NCBI GenBank assembly: GCA_026874595.1
Contig: CM049306.1
Location: forward strand, 44,334,019-44,398,018
Length of the DNA stretch: 64,000 bases
Reading direction: 5' to 3'
Source: Sipunculus nudus
Taxonomy: Eukaryota > Annelida > Sipuncula > Golfingiida > Sipunculidae
Position 1 is the stretch's first letter. Every line of letters begins with the position of its first letter. The notes under the pieces are model-generated. The model did not search any database. It saw nothing but the letters and a program-made list of their open reading frames with translations, and was not told the origin of the DNA. Made by a program: the position numbers and the translations under genes. Below, one piece after another: positions 35,825 to 47,050 of the stretch.

Positions 35825-37540
35825 TCATTGACCGTAAACCCTAACTAAGGCCAAAGAGAAATCGTTGATAACTGTAGGAGCTACATCGGTCAACGTGATA
35901 TCAGGGGAGAAGTCGGTCAGCTCCGGGTATATCAGACTTAATTGGTTATTGATTTTCATCAGCGGCATATTCATAACATCAAACGAAATCAAACAGCAGA
36001 GAGAGCAGTGTGCTCAATGAAGGATCTGTAGACCACCAGATTATAGATACAAAAATTCTGGTCAAGTATGTCTCTGGTTGCGTCTAAGGGACCGGCTGTC
36101 TGGCATCAAGCGTACTAGACTGTATGCACGGCTGTTCGTCGGTCTCTATTTTTGGATTGTCTACGTAAGGTCAAGTGTCCATATAACCACGTGTCACCTA
36201 TTTGATAAAGGCTAAGCTCTTGCGTTACTGAAAGCTGCATAAGTTAAACCGAAGACTGCATTAAGAGTTGAATATACTATTTGCACGATGCTCTTATCGA
36301 CCCTTACAGTCCTTCGAATCCTGAAATGTTGGTGATGTAAGGTTAAAATATGATTTTATTATTTACATTTGTAGTGATGCAGTGTTTTGATATTGCTGCT
36401 GACACAGGCTTGAATCTAGTTCGTCTGCAAGTAAATCTAGCACATAAAAAAAAAAACAACAAAAAAACTCAACTACAAAATGGGCCAGATTACCGCAGAA
36501 TCTATGATATTATACCCTCAGTATGTATATTATGCACTGTTACATGTTAATATAATGTAATATATACATTCTTCTCTGTGTATAGGTGATGCCATAGGCG
36601 GGAACACAGGGAGTATATTGATATTTTATATATGCTTTTCAGGGGTACATACTGAATTCCATCAGCAGGTATTTGATAAAATCATGGGAAAGTAAACATT
36701 CTTCTTTCTTTAAGGATCCGAATGTGGATAAGTTTGGCTAACGACATTGGTTTCATGTCTCATTTACATGGGGCTATGGATTTTTTTCAGGAGTCATACA
36801 CTGTTGATAAGACATATTACAGTCAGTCTCTGAAGCTCTTCGAGATTTCCCTGTTTTTCACCAGGGTGTGAACGGTGATCCAACCCAGGTGGTCCATAAC
36901 CATGCATAACTAATTAAATATAACTGATTAAAAAGTAATGTCTTTATGGTATTTGACTTGTAACCATCTAGTCTGCCACCTTGGTAGCGTACCTCATCTA
37001 CCAGTTGTACATTAAGAGGTAATACCAGTCATTTCAACTGTTTTCGTTCATCTGGTTATACTTATTAACGCCTCACACTGCCTGAAAACAGGCCGGGAAA
37101 TAAAGATAGAACTGGATATCCTTTTGCGGAGACAATATTTCAATAGTTTGGATGGTAGACAAGATATTTTTACAGTTTGACTTCTTATTTTTTATTTCTT
37201 ATCTTTCAAAATCATACAAAATATGATCCAGTCATTTAAGTTTTATTAATTAAATAAAATTTAAAATTGTATCTTTTGTCTGTCATCGGTGTTAATGTCA
37301 TTTGTGTCATTTCATACCGCTGGCAGAAACAGTTTGTACACCGCCCTTTCAGAACAAAATGGTGCCAGCAAGTTTTTGATAAAAGTGATTCATTAATAAA
37401 ATTTATTCATAGAAAAAGAAAAATTCATAGAGATAGAAAGTTTTTGTTTTAGCTTACAATTCCCCGCCGCCAGCAACCACACTTAAGTAGTAGTGTGATG
37501 GGCCGTTTCAGCAGCCTGGCGCCTGCACGTTGCCTTTTTT
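35825..37540. other. Intergenic stretch
   Basis: AT-rich, no supported gene. The frame at 37267-37452 has no splice or start support but directly precedes the exon candidate at 37546. Confidence 0.55.
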
Positions 37541-37545
37541 TCCAG

Positions 37546-37678
37546 TAGAAATGATACTGACAACACAATACTGCTGGAAGCAATCAAGCTGAAAACCGAG
37601 GTCCATAAAACCAACATACTTTCGTTGCCTCACAGAAAAGCCGCTGCAATGCTTATGGGCCATTTCCCCGTGAAATGA
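37546..37678 (+). CDS. Candidate terminal exon, unknown product
   Basis: A textbook acceptor (GTTGCCTTTTTTTCCAG ending 37545) is followed by one base and 43 open codons to TGA at 37676-37678. The peptide (NTILLEAIKLKTEVHKTN in its first half, then HRKAAAMLMGHF) is amphipathic and looks helical. It begins in phase 2, compatible with exons ending in AG such as 6183-6414. There is no early ATG. The surrounding 37460-37700 is GC-richer than average. Function unknown. Confidence 0.35.
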
Positions 37679-38159
37679 GATGAATCGTGAGTACGGCCCC
37701 TCGTATCAAACTTACTAAAGTAGGACTGGTAAAATGTAGTATAGACATGAAAAAAAAACTATTGCATCACAGAGGAGAATGAAATTTAAAGGTTAGAAAA
37801 CATTTTTTATAGGAGTTCAAGGTGATGGCGAGATGTTTCCGTGGAGTTCGCGAGAACGGGATGCCGGGAGCATATGATTTGGTGCCATTTTTCTACCTCC
37901 AACAGGTATGGCTGTAGCGTCACTTGCGCAATCATTTATCATTTGAAGTGCCAGTGCCATCCTTACTTGAGTTACCCTTGAGAGGGATGGCATTTGCTCC
38001 ATGGGTATGCAACCGGAGATTTAATTTCTGCGCCTTTTACTGGATTATAATTGAACAGTGAGGCCTATTGGATTGATCGCGGATAAGAGGCCCCAGAAAA
38101 AATGGTATTGGTTCAACGAACTCGGAGGACAAATACAGTGTGGTGCGAGCGCACGTTAT

Positions 38160-38162
<3 letters not shown>

Positions 38163-38235
<73 letters not shown>
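38163..38235 (+). repeat. (AT)n microsatellite
   Basis: AT run of about 73 bp, the longest in the window. It also explains the long open frame at 38058-38384. Confidence 0.95.
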
Positions 38236-38243
<8 letters not shown>

Positions 38244-38248
38244 GGTCC

Positions 38249-38369
38249 GAGTACTTTAAAAGTACTCGAGAACAAGTGTGAGTATTTTGCAGTTTTTTTC
38301 AAAAGTACTCGAGTACGAGTACCGAGTACTCAAAATCTACTCATGAGTACTTTAATGAGTACTTTTTGT
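38249..38369. repeat. Cluster of GAGTACTCGAGT-type palindromes
   Basis: At least seven AGTACTC or AGTACTT motifs in 120 bp, including AAAAGTACTCGAGTACGAG, directly after an (AT)n tract. Such clusters occur in subterminal regions of some DNA transposons; no element ends could be paired here. Confidence 0.6.
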
Positions 38370-39469
38370 AACCAAACTTGTTAAAGATGTGATTAAATTA
38401 AATATATACTCACAAAGTTAAACCCCGGACTTAAATAAAATATATACAATGTTGTGTTATGCTTAATCAAAATACTGAGGCGAAATGCAAACTCTAGGGC
38501 ATATATAAACAGGCCATATACAGTTGAAATATTTGAAAGCATTAACTTATTATAGTAGAGGGTTTGCATTGAAGAAACATCTGGTCTCGTAGGTTCTCAA
38601 AATATATTTCTTAGCCAGGACAAGATATACATTTTACTTAAGGTTACATGTATCATGCAAATTCAAAATAGTGGTTGGAATGTTCAGAAAGTACAACATA
38701 AAAAGTTATATTGTTAGAGGAAATCTCACTGACATTGTATAAAGCATATAACCATAGGTTAACCATATGTAATCATACAATAATAACAATGATAACAATA
38801 ATAATAACACTAATAATAACAACCATATGTTATTTTTTATACAATATCAGCCTATGAATAATATGTGGCTGTAACCTAATGAAGATATTTAATGACAGCC
38901 GCTATATGTGAAAATATTATAAAACAACATATCTGACAGACTGACCATGTCATTCATCATGTGTAATCATTTTGAGTATTAACAACAGTTACATCAGTGG
39001 CATATTACAAGGAATGAGGCGATAGTAATATGTAATATTAATAGAATAATACAGGTTTTCAAAGTTTGTAATCTTGAGTAATATTACTATTGATGGAAAT
39101 TTGAACTAGTTATGGTAATGGTACCCCAAGTAATATAATAAAAGCTATTACTTTTCTATTACAACCCTAAGCTAACACATCTGATGAATTAAGTGTTTGA
39201 TTGATTAGGTTGATAGAGCACAGTAAAGGGCCCTGTGTAGTTTGATTAGTAAATTCTGGGTGCTTTCACGGTCCAGTGGGCACTGGACAGAAGTCTTTGG
39301 CTTGAGGTTAACCCCCCGTTTTCTTTGTAGGCTTGGTCATTAAACATTGGAGAAGTCCTTTGTGAGCTAACACAGTATGTTGGGCAAGTGATTGTCAGCA
39401 GATAGTAGAATGTGATGCTGCAGCCTATGTCGTTGTATCTACTTTGTTGTAGCGTTGTAGCGTTGTAGC

Positions 39470-39476
<7 letters not shown>

Positions 39477-39526
<50 letters not shown>
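39477..39526 (+). repeat. (AT)n microsatellite
   Basis: AT run preceded by three GTTGTAGC units (39450-39472). Confidence 0.95.
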
Positions 39527-39529
<3 letters not shown>

Positions 39530-39961
39530 TATTTTTATTAGACGAGACGTAATATGTGAATCTTTTGCAAGGTAGCCAAGAAATATTTAAAAAATCGCTT
39601 CAATTCGAGAAACGGTATACATATAATCAACAAAAACCCGTTTTAATTTTCAATACCTTTCAGAATGTTTTAACGGAATTGAGGCAAGCGCACTGGAAAA
39701 TTAAAATAGATCCAGGAAAACTGCTTGGCTGAAACAGCCCGCAAACTGGATTCTTTTATATATAGTCAGCTCGTTGGAGGGTTCAACATGGAAAAAATGG
39801 TAGAAAGCTGACCTTGATGTAATTCGCGGCGCCAAAGTCTGTAGCATGACATATCCAAAATCCGCTCTAATCCGCTCTGGGGAATATCTTTTAGAGCGGC
39901 TCTAAAAATTTAAATATTTAAAAAATAGCTGAACCATCACGTTTGAGGGTCTTACGTGATG

Positions 39962-40004
39962 TAGCGCCATTTCGGCCCTCTGACATTAGAGAGACTCCGA
40001 CCAG
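39962..40004 (+). repeat. Short dispersed motif, copy 1
   Basis: TAGCGCCATTTCGGCCCTCT and TAGAGAGACTCCG in order, ending CCAG; matches 60945-60986 at most positions. Confidence 0.55.
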
Positions 40005-40304
40005 CGTACCAGCTGCCAGAAGTATAGGCTTACCGGCCCCATTATCGATGCCTCCTGAGTCGGGTTGTCACGGCTGTAAGTGAAGATGTTTGCTTTAACG
40101 CATTAACAAAAATTCGACCTGAGCGAGTATTCTAAAATTCTTATGTATGAAGCATCAAATGCAACAAAAGACCTTTCCTACTAAACGAGCGACCCTTGTC
40201 GACGGTGATTAACACTGAGTGTTCGGAGGCCAACTACTTGAATAACGAAAGATAATACTTAGTCATGTATGAATTTCAAAATATATTCGGCTTCAACATG
40301 TATT

Positions 40305-40530
40305 GAGCGGCTTCCGCGGGCCAGAGTTAGAGTGTAGGGTTCAAAGCCGTTAGATCGTGAGTTCGAATCTCAGTCGGGTAGCGGTTCGATATTTCAAAGT
40401 CTGGCCCCAAATAATGATGAGCATTCTACAAGCTTAATATAGAGACTGCATCCCATAGTCGTGTTTCACTCACAGACGAGTTCGCTTTTTGGACCTCCAG
40501 GTGCAGATGAATATAGTACCCGGTTAAGCC
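40305..40530 (+). mobile_element. tRNA-derived SINE
   Basis: Plus-strand head with a B box (GAGTTCGAATCTCAG) at 40359-40373 and a degraded A box upstream. The body at 40457-40475 shares GTCGTGTTTCACTC and an ACGAGT run with the SINE at 9110. An A-rich tail follows at 40558-40575. Confidence 0.65.
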
Positions 40531-41077
40531 AGCATTAAAATACAGGAGGCGGTAAGCTCAACAACAACAAAAAAACTACCCACTGTATCATTTAGGACCA
40601 GTTTGAAAATAATAACCTTTTCTAATATTTACAATCACTGATTCTTGTTATTATTTTTAAACTGGAAACAAAGGTTACCCTTCAGTTAAAGGAATGATAT
40701 TCAGAGTTTGGCCTACAAAAAACGCGGTTTTTTTGCAATGTGAATTCACGTGTACTGCTTCGACGATGGAGACAAATGGAGGAAATAATTTCATCTATCT
40801 GGAATGGGGTTGTATAGAATCTTTAACCTTTCCCATTAAAATTATTACTCTTATATGAACCGTTCTACATATCCTGCAATGTAGCCGTACTAAAATGTAG
40901 TTGTACTTTCTTAAGATTAAAATGAAGAGTGCAAGGGCCCAAGGACCAAAATGTTACCTGTAAATACTGATGAAAATGATAATCTTGATTCTAAGTTCCC
41001 TTGAAAAACACGTTTGAACGCACATTTACATTATGTACAATTTAGAATTCACATTTAATTGTGTCAAGTTTTCGCAG

Positions 41078-41325
41078 GTTTTAACATGTTTTATTCAATT
41101 CCAAAAAAGCTTTCATTTAGGAAATTATCCACTCAGGACCTTCACCAAATATGGCATATATACTTCCAGAATGTCCATGCGCGGACTGCTATGCAAGCAC
41201 ATGAAATGGTGGATTGTGTAGAGGCACAGGCAGATTTGTCTTACCTTATTATTTGTGCAGCAAATAAAGGAGTTAATCGTAGACTGGTTCCCCTATTCTT
41301 TCAAGAAAATTTAATGACGAGTTAA
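41078..41325 (+). CDS. Candidate terminal exon, unknown product
   Basis: After an acceptor (AAGTTTTCGCAG ending 41077) the frame is open for 82 codons to TAA at 41323-41325. Composition is protein-like, with LSTQDLHQIWHIYFQNVHAR and a stretch rich in Ala, Glu and Met before a hydrophobic LIICAA. The exon starts in phase 1, so it does not join the phase-2 exons above. It ends about 140 bp before the triplicated block. I do not recognise the product; a gene remnant is a real alternative. Confidence 0.35.
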
Positions 41326-42066
41326 GAAAGACGGTATACAACCGGCCAAAAGGCATTGGCAACATACCCTAAGACGAGAAACCGTGTTATAAAAAAGTCG
41401 CAAATCATAGATAAAATTAATTATGTTATCTTGTAATTTCACGCATCTGATCAATTTTAGTTTACAAAATAGCACACATGCGCAGCGGCATTCATCCTTT
41501 TTTCAAGTAGTTGGCGATCAAATGACAATCTATCTCTAGATGACGATATGATGATCTTTTTTTGTTAACACTGTTGTGATTCCCTTAAGAAGATTTATTC
41601 TAATCGGTTAAACAATGGACACAAATAAAAAATCACCTCCATTGTAAAACTTTCTTTATCCAACTTCAGCTATCGTAATAGGTAGTCGCTATTTTAAAGC
41701 CCCCATCACTTTCCTTTCAGTGCGTAAGCTTCCCAGACGGATTTAAGGTAATCGTATGGATGATGGTGGCATCCTATTTTGTTATTCTGGCGTTATCAAA
41801 ATTTGTTGCATTTGTTTTTTATTATGACTTTTTAAGGGTAATACAAGTCATCTCATCACAATTAAGGTTGACCACATCAAAGTATATGAACCTAAGTATC
41901 ATCATATCTCGTAAACAGATTTGTGACATCCTGGATAGAAAATGGTTCGCCCAGAATACAATAAAAGAACACTGGTGTGGGTTATGTATTAGGTTCGCAT
42001 TGGGGAAATGTAGCACACACAATGAAGACACGTCTGACTTTAAACTTTTTTTTGGCTCCAATTGCT

Positions 42067-42480
42067 TCGCAGAATTCCAGTCGAGACAGTAAAAATTTTC
42101 TTTTATTTAATTTTTTTTACAGCTGCAGATGACACCACTACAAATAAGAATTTATATGTTATTCAGATTTAAAAAAAGAGTAAATAATTAAGAAGACATT
42201 CAGCTATACGTAGAACTGCGGTCCAGATAAATAAGTTTAAATACTTTTTATCTTTTCCCTTGTCCTGAAAAAAAAGCTTCAGAAGACACCATAACAAATA
42301 AATAATTTACACGTTATTCCGATTCAAAAATAGTTTGGTTACGAGTAAAATATATTTTCAGCTGTACGAGAATTCCAGTCCATAATGTTAAAATTTTCTT
42401 TTTTTTTTCTTGTTGAAAAAATGTTGCAGATGGCACCACTCAACACACTCGAATTTATATGTTATTCAGATTCTAATTGT
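42067..42480 (+). repeat. Three tandem subrepeats inside unit 1
   Basis: Each copy of about 130-160 bp has a TACGNAGAATTCCAGTC-like start, an AATTTTCTTTT poly-T tract, GCAGATGNCACCACT and ATTTATATGTTATTCAGATT. Equivalent triplets lie at 50090-50490 and 53020-53430. Confidence 0.75.
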
Positions 42481-44189
42481 ATGATCTTATTACAGAGTTA
42501 ACAACCTTTACCCATCCCCAAACCACAAATCCTGGCTCTACATCTTAACACCTATAGACATCAACAATTATATCACCCTGGCCACTACAGATCAGCCATT
42601 TTCCTTTAAACAATTACAGCAACATAGTTGAATAAAATGTATTATCCTCTTATATATTGAAGCAGATTGACTTTATCATATGTCATCTACCAGTATCATG
42701 TCAAATGTTTACATATATTCTCCTTATCGATGGAGATAAGCACCCCTCACTGAGTTTATGAATAAAACCAAGGCTCTCTTATCTGACCTACTTCGTCCGA
42801 TGATTCTTCCAGAGACATCGTGCAGACGACGTTCTCGAGACCTGAAAGCGTGAATGTCTGTCTCCAGACGGCCTGCGAGACACAAAGATTCATACGTATA
42901 TTTGATCTGAATTATCAAAGGTAAATAAAGAATATATTTATCGCCTTGACCAAGCATACAGTCTCTATGGGCCATTAGTCTTTCACCCCCATGTATCCCT
43001 GACTGATGTCTGTAAGACTTTTTTTTATAGTTTTCCATATAGATAAGAGAACACACACACTTGAGGGTTATGTTTTGGGTTCGCATTGGGGAAATGTAGC
43101 ACACACAATGAAGACACGTCTGACTTTAAACTTTTTTTTGGCTCCAATTGCTTCTTTTCCCCGATAGAAGACTTCTTATGTAAGACTTATTTAGTTTCCA
43201 TACGAAGTCGTTTTCAGCCTATAATTAAATAGGCTCTCTCTCTCTGTTATCTCAGTGATACAATTTTATGCGATTTTGGGAAATCGGTTAAGAGATCGTT
43301 AAAAGAACTGCATCAGGCATTTCAACTGAATACGATCACTATATTTTTCAATTACATTTCAGAGTATCAGAGTTTAAAATGAAAATGGTATTTAATCATA
43401 CTCGGATTTCTCAAGAATTGTTCATTTATATATAAAAAATAATAATTTCGGAATCCCAAAATGCCAAGGCTTTAAAACAAATAGCATAATTTGATGGAAA
43501 AATAAAATTGGAACCACCTGTAGCTCAACATGGCATACACTGAACCGGTTTTGTAAAACGATGATTTTTTTATTTCTTCCGATTAATTATTGATTAAGTA
43601 AAATCTTTCATTGTCTCCAAGATTCAGTCCTATCACTTCACTTACTCAGACAGATAGGTCCAAATGTTTGAGTAATATCGAGGTCTTTCACTTATTTCCA
43701 ATTCAGCTGAGAGAAAATTGTTCTTTATTGAAACCCAAAAAGGCTTGTGATGGGGAGGAAGGCGTTAGGTTATTACGATGAGGAACAATTATTATGAGTT
43801 CAAGGGGGGGGGGGTCTATTTTCCTGGGGATTTTATTTATATTAATGTGATGTTCGATGTAACTAATGATACGATTGTTATTATAATTCCACAATTAAAT
43901 TGATTCTACTGTCGCATTTTTTGTAATCAGTGAATAATAATAATAATAAGGAGGGGGATAATAAGAAGAAAAAGAAGACGGAAAAGACGACGACATAGAA
44001 TAATTATACAAAAGACATTTTTTGCATACATTTTAAAAACCTTTAACAATTTAATCGTGTCAGACTCATACTCTTACTACATGATTCATTCATATGTAAT
44101 TGTTATATTTTATAGATTCCAGTCAAACTTTTAGTGAGGTTTTTTGTTATAAGCAAAATATGTGTGCGTCTGTGAGAAGTGTGTGTGTC

Positions 44190-44650
44190 GTTGATGTAGG
44201 GCTCAGTCCCACCTTTTTAGGACTGAGACTCGGACAAGTACTAGAGGGTCTTGGACTTACACTCAGAGGTTAGGACTCGAGTCCCATAATAATAAATCTG
44301 TCACATAAAGATTTATGTATATGTGCTACCTACTAACAGAATATTATAAAATAATAACACTATATATACCAAGCTTTGCTCAGCATCTAGAGCTATAAAT
44401 GTAATTAAGCATTATATTATAGTGAAATCATGGGTACACGATAATCTAAAAATTATCATTTTGATTTGCTTTGTTAGGATATTTGTTTGGGACTCGGACT
44501 CGGACTTAGACTCGAGTTCCAAATGACCTTGAATCGAAGAAGGTCGACTTGGACTCAAATCTCACGGACTGGGACTTGAATTTGGACTCGAATGGTCTGA
44601 ACTCGAACTTGCACTCGATCTCGGATTGTTTGGACTCGATTACATCTGAC
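44190..44650 (+). repeat. Degenerate CTCGGACT-type array
   Basis: Scattered GGACTCGGACTTG and ACTCGAGT units at irregular spacing, equivalent to 54700-55440 of unit 3 but without the clean 27-bp array. Confidence 0.65.
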
Positions 44651-44715
44651 ACTGGTGTGTGATTAAAAAATGGTATGCGCTCAGCTCAGTCGTTGAAAAT
44701 CAAACCAGAAAGGGT

Positions 44716-44903
44716 AAGGCTCGGCCACATTGAACGCTGCACAGCGATGCAAAAAATGTTGAGTACATTAAACAAAACTGGACTGTCCACACAACAACGC
44801 GCTGTAATGCAAAGCTGAAAAAAAGTTCAATTTTCTCCGATTTGCTGCGCTGTAAAAACGTTCGGCGGTTTAGGTTTGGCAGCGTTCAGTGTGACCGGGC
44901 CTT
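44716..44903. mobile_element. MITE one (unit 1 copy)
   Basis: 188 bp with inverted ends AAGGCTCGGCCACATTGAA and AAGGCCCGGTCACACTGAA. A diverged copy sits at the same place in unit 3 (about 55500-55713). Confidence 0.7.
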
Positions 44904-46027
44904 AATTCAGCGGGCCTCAAAGCAATTGTGGTCTTATTGATTTGACTCATGCCTCAACAACTTCTCTAAATTACATTATATCCCCCCGAAATACAGACAC
45001 TGAAAAGCTTACATCAATATACTAGTATCATCCATTATTCCATACCCACCTTCATCTTCTCGTATCAGACAATGTCAACGACAGGCCGCGGATTAAACTT
45101 TCAATGCAAAAATAAAAAGAGAGATAAAAAGTATGAGAATGAATTCTTCTCGGCTATAACCCTAATCATTAGCACAATACGAAGCATTCACAATCTTGGG
45201 TGCTTGTTATACCCCCGTTAACATTCCTTGCGCAAAGTTATATAAGAAATTTTCCAACCCGCTGCAGAACCCTAAAGAAAGGTATTTTTACATGAAGCTT
45301 TGTACTCAGGTCAGTAATTTTCCTTTTTTTCGCAAAGATTGTAGGTAACCTTTTGTGGGAACCGTAGGTACTCTATGCCGGGAGAGTAAAAATCGCTAAT
45401 CGTCAGCCGAGGCTGCAGAGATCTAATTTGCAGATCCCCCGTGTGACGTCTTGTAGGTTAGGACTATTTTTTCCTTTATGTTCTGCACGTTTTTATTTAA
45501 ATAAAAAGTGATTTACTTCTTTTCATTTTTCGTTTATTTTTTACCTGTGTCTATTTACAGACTGGTGATACTCATTGTTGCCATTATCAACCCCCTGCAT
45601 GCATGCATTGAACCTGCAGTCGTGGTGATAAGTATTTTCATTTGAATACATTAGTATTTAAATACAGCAGAATAAAAAAAATATTTATTAGAGTTAGTCA
45701 GTTTTTGCATTTGCATTTGAAATCGGGTTTTTATATATTTGAACAACCACTGTCAATTTAGATATGGTACAAATGCAACAAAACTGCATCTGCCCTGTCA
45801 GTTCAAATTTAAAATCAGTTTCTTTGAGCAGTGCCTGGTCTAAGAACCTAATTTATCAAAAACTCGTATATTTGAACGCAAATAGGCTAATACATTAGGA
45901 TGTGTCCGTTTGTAATTAAATAAATGACTCCCACACACATCACACACGCCAACACAGAGATATGAGAAAGTCATTATTAACCCTGCGCGAAAATAAAATA
46001 TTTTCAGTTAAAAAAGTCCCAGAAAGA

Positions 46028-46322
46028 AAGGCTCATTAACACCGAACGCTGCGCTGCGCAGCTCTGCACCCAGCTGTGTTGCACTGCACTGCAGTAAAAT
46101 GGTAAGTACATGCATATACGGGGGGGGGGGGGGGGGGGGACACCAAGCGCCGCGCTGCGCCGTGCTGTGCACCGCTGCAAAGCATAGCTGAATAAAGTTC
46201 AACTTTCTCCGCACTGCAGCGCCGTAGAATGCCCAACCGTTTATTCAGCCGTTTATTCGTTATTTCCATAAAGTAGGCCTATTTGCTGCGCAGCGCAGCG
46301 TTCGGTATGGCCGGGCCTTATA
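46028..46322. mobile_element. MITE two (unit 1 copy), with poly-G
   Basis: Inverted ends related to AGGCCCGNTCACACCGAACG enclose GCTGCGCTGCGCAGC-rich arms. A 19-base poly-G run (46121-46139) lies inside. Open frames here on the minus strand are artefacts of these arms. Confidence 0.65.
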
Positions 46323-47050
46323 ATACAGGTTTAATTAATATTTCATGGCACTTTGAACACCACCTTCCACGCAGGGTTTGCGTCCCCATATCGGACGATT
46401 TTTAAAATTTTTTGAACGAATTGAGCCCAATGGGTCTTAGAGATTTTTTTTGTTCACAATAATTCGGAACCGCTAAAAAAGGCCAGGATTGCTAAACAAA
46501 TACGAGGGAAATAGCAGACATGCGCAGCGGCATTCATCCTTTTTTTTTAAGATAGTAAATTTGCGATCTTATGACGATCTATCTCTTGATGACGATATGA
46601 CGATCTTTTTCTTAAAAGCACAGTTGCCATTCCCTTAAGAAGATTTATTCTAAACGATTAAACAATGGACACTCATAAGAATAAATTCACCTCCATCGTA
46701 ATACTTTCTTAATCCAACTTCAGCCATTGTAATAGGTTGTCGCTATTTGAAAGCCCCAATCACTTTCCTGCCAGTGCTTAAGCTTCCCAGACGGATTTAA
46801 GGTAATCGTATGAATGGTGGTAGCATCCTAATTTGTTATTCCGACGTTATCAGAATTTGTCGCATATGTTTTTATTTATGACTTTTAAGGGTAATAGAAG
46901 TAATCTCCTCCCAATTAAGGTTGACCACGTCAGAGTATATGAACATTTGTATCATCATATCAACCACGAACATAACAGTTGCATTATAATAAGACCTATC
47001 AGGATGATCCCGTGCATGCAACACCATTTGCACTGTGCAGTATTTTTTAA

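Larger units (their letters stand above)
38370..41070. other. Intergenic stretch with repeats
   Basis: AT-rich; contains the AT run at 39477, the short motif at 39962 and the SINE at 40305. ATAACAA-rich text at 38770-38840. Confidence 0.55.
41465..46515 (+). repeat. Tandem triplication, unit 1 (about 5.05 kb)
   Basis: Begins near CATGCGCAGCGGCATTCATC and ends at AACAAATACGAGGGAAATAG. Order of blocks: head (41475-42065), three tandem subrepeats of about 150 bp around GAATTCCAGTC and GCAGATGACACCACTACA (42067-42480), a conserved spacer (42480-42730), block d (42730-43200), an AT-rich stretch, a CTCGGACTTGG array (44190-44650), MITE one (44716-44903), spacer, a GC-bearing block starting CTCTATGCCGGGAG (45372), MITE two (46028-46322) and a closing block. 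It lacks the part equivalent to 52400-53020 of unit 3. Short open frames are not conserved between units. Confidence 0.85.

Noticed and set aside
38058-38384. 108-codon plus-strand frame
   Set aside because: Most of it is the (AT)n tract read as alternating Tyr and Ile.
42724-43104. 126-codon minus-strand frame in unit 1
   Set aside because: The equivalent block in unit 3 (53695-54160) has indels and stops in both strands' frames, so there is no sign of protein constraint.
46008-46269. Pro-rich minus-strand frames
   Set aside because: They read through a 19-base poly-G run and the MITE arms.
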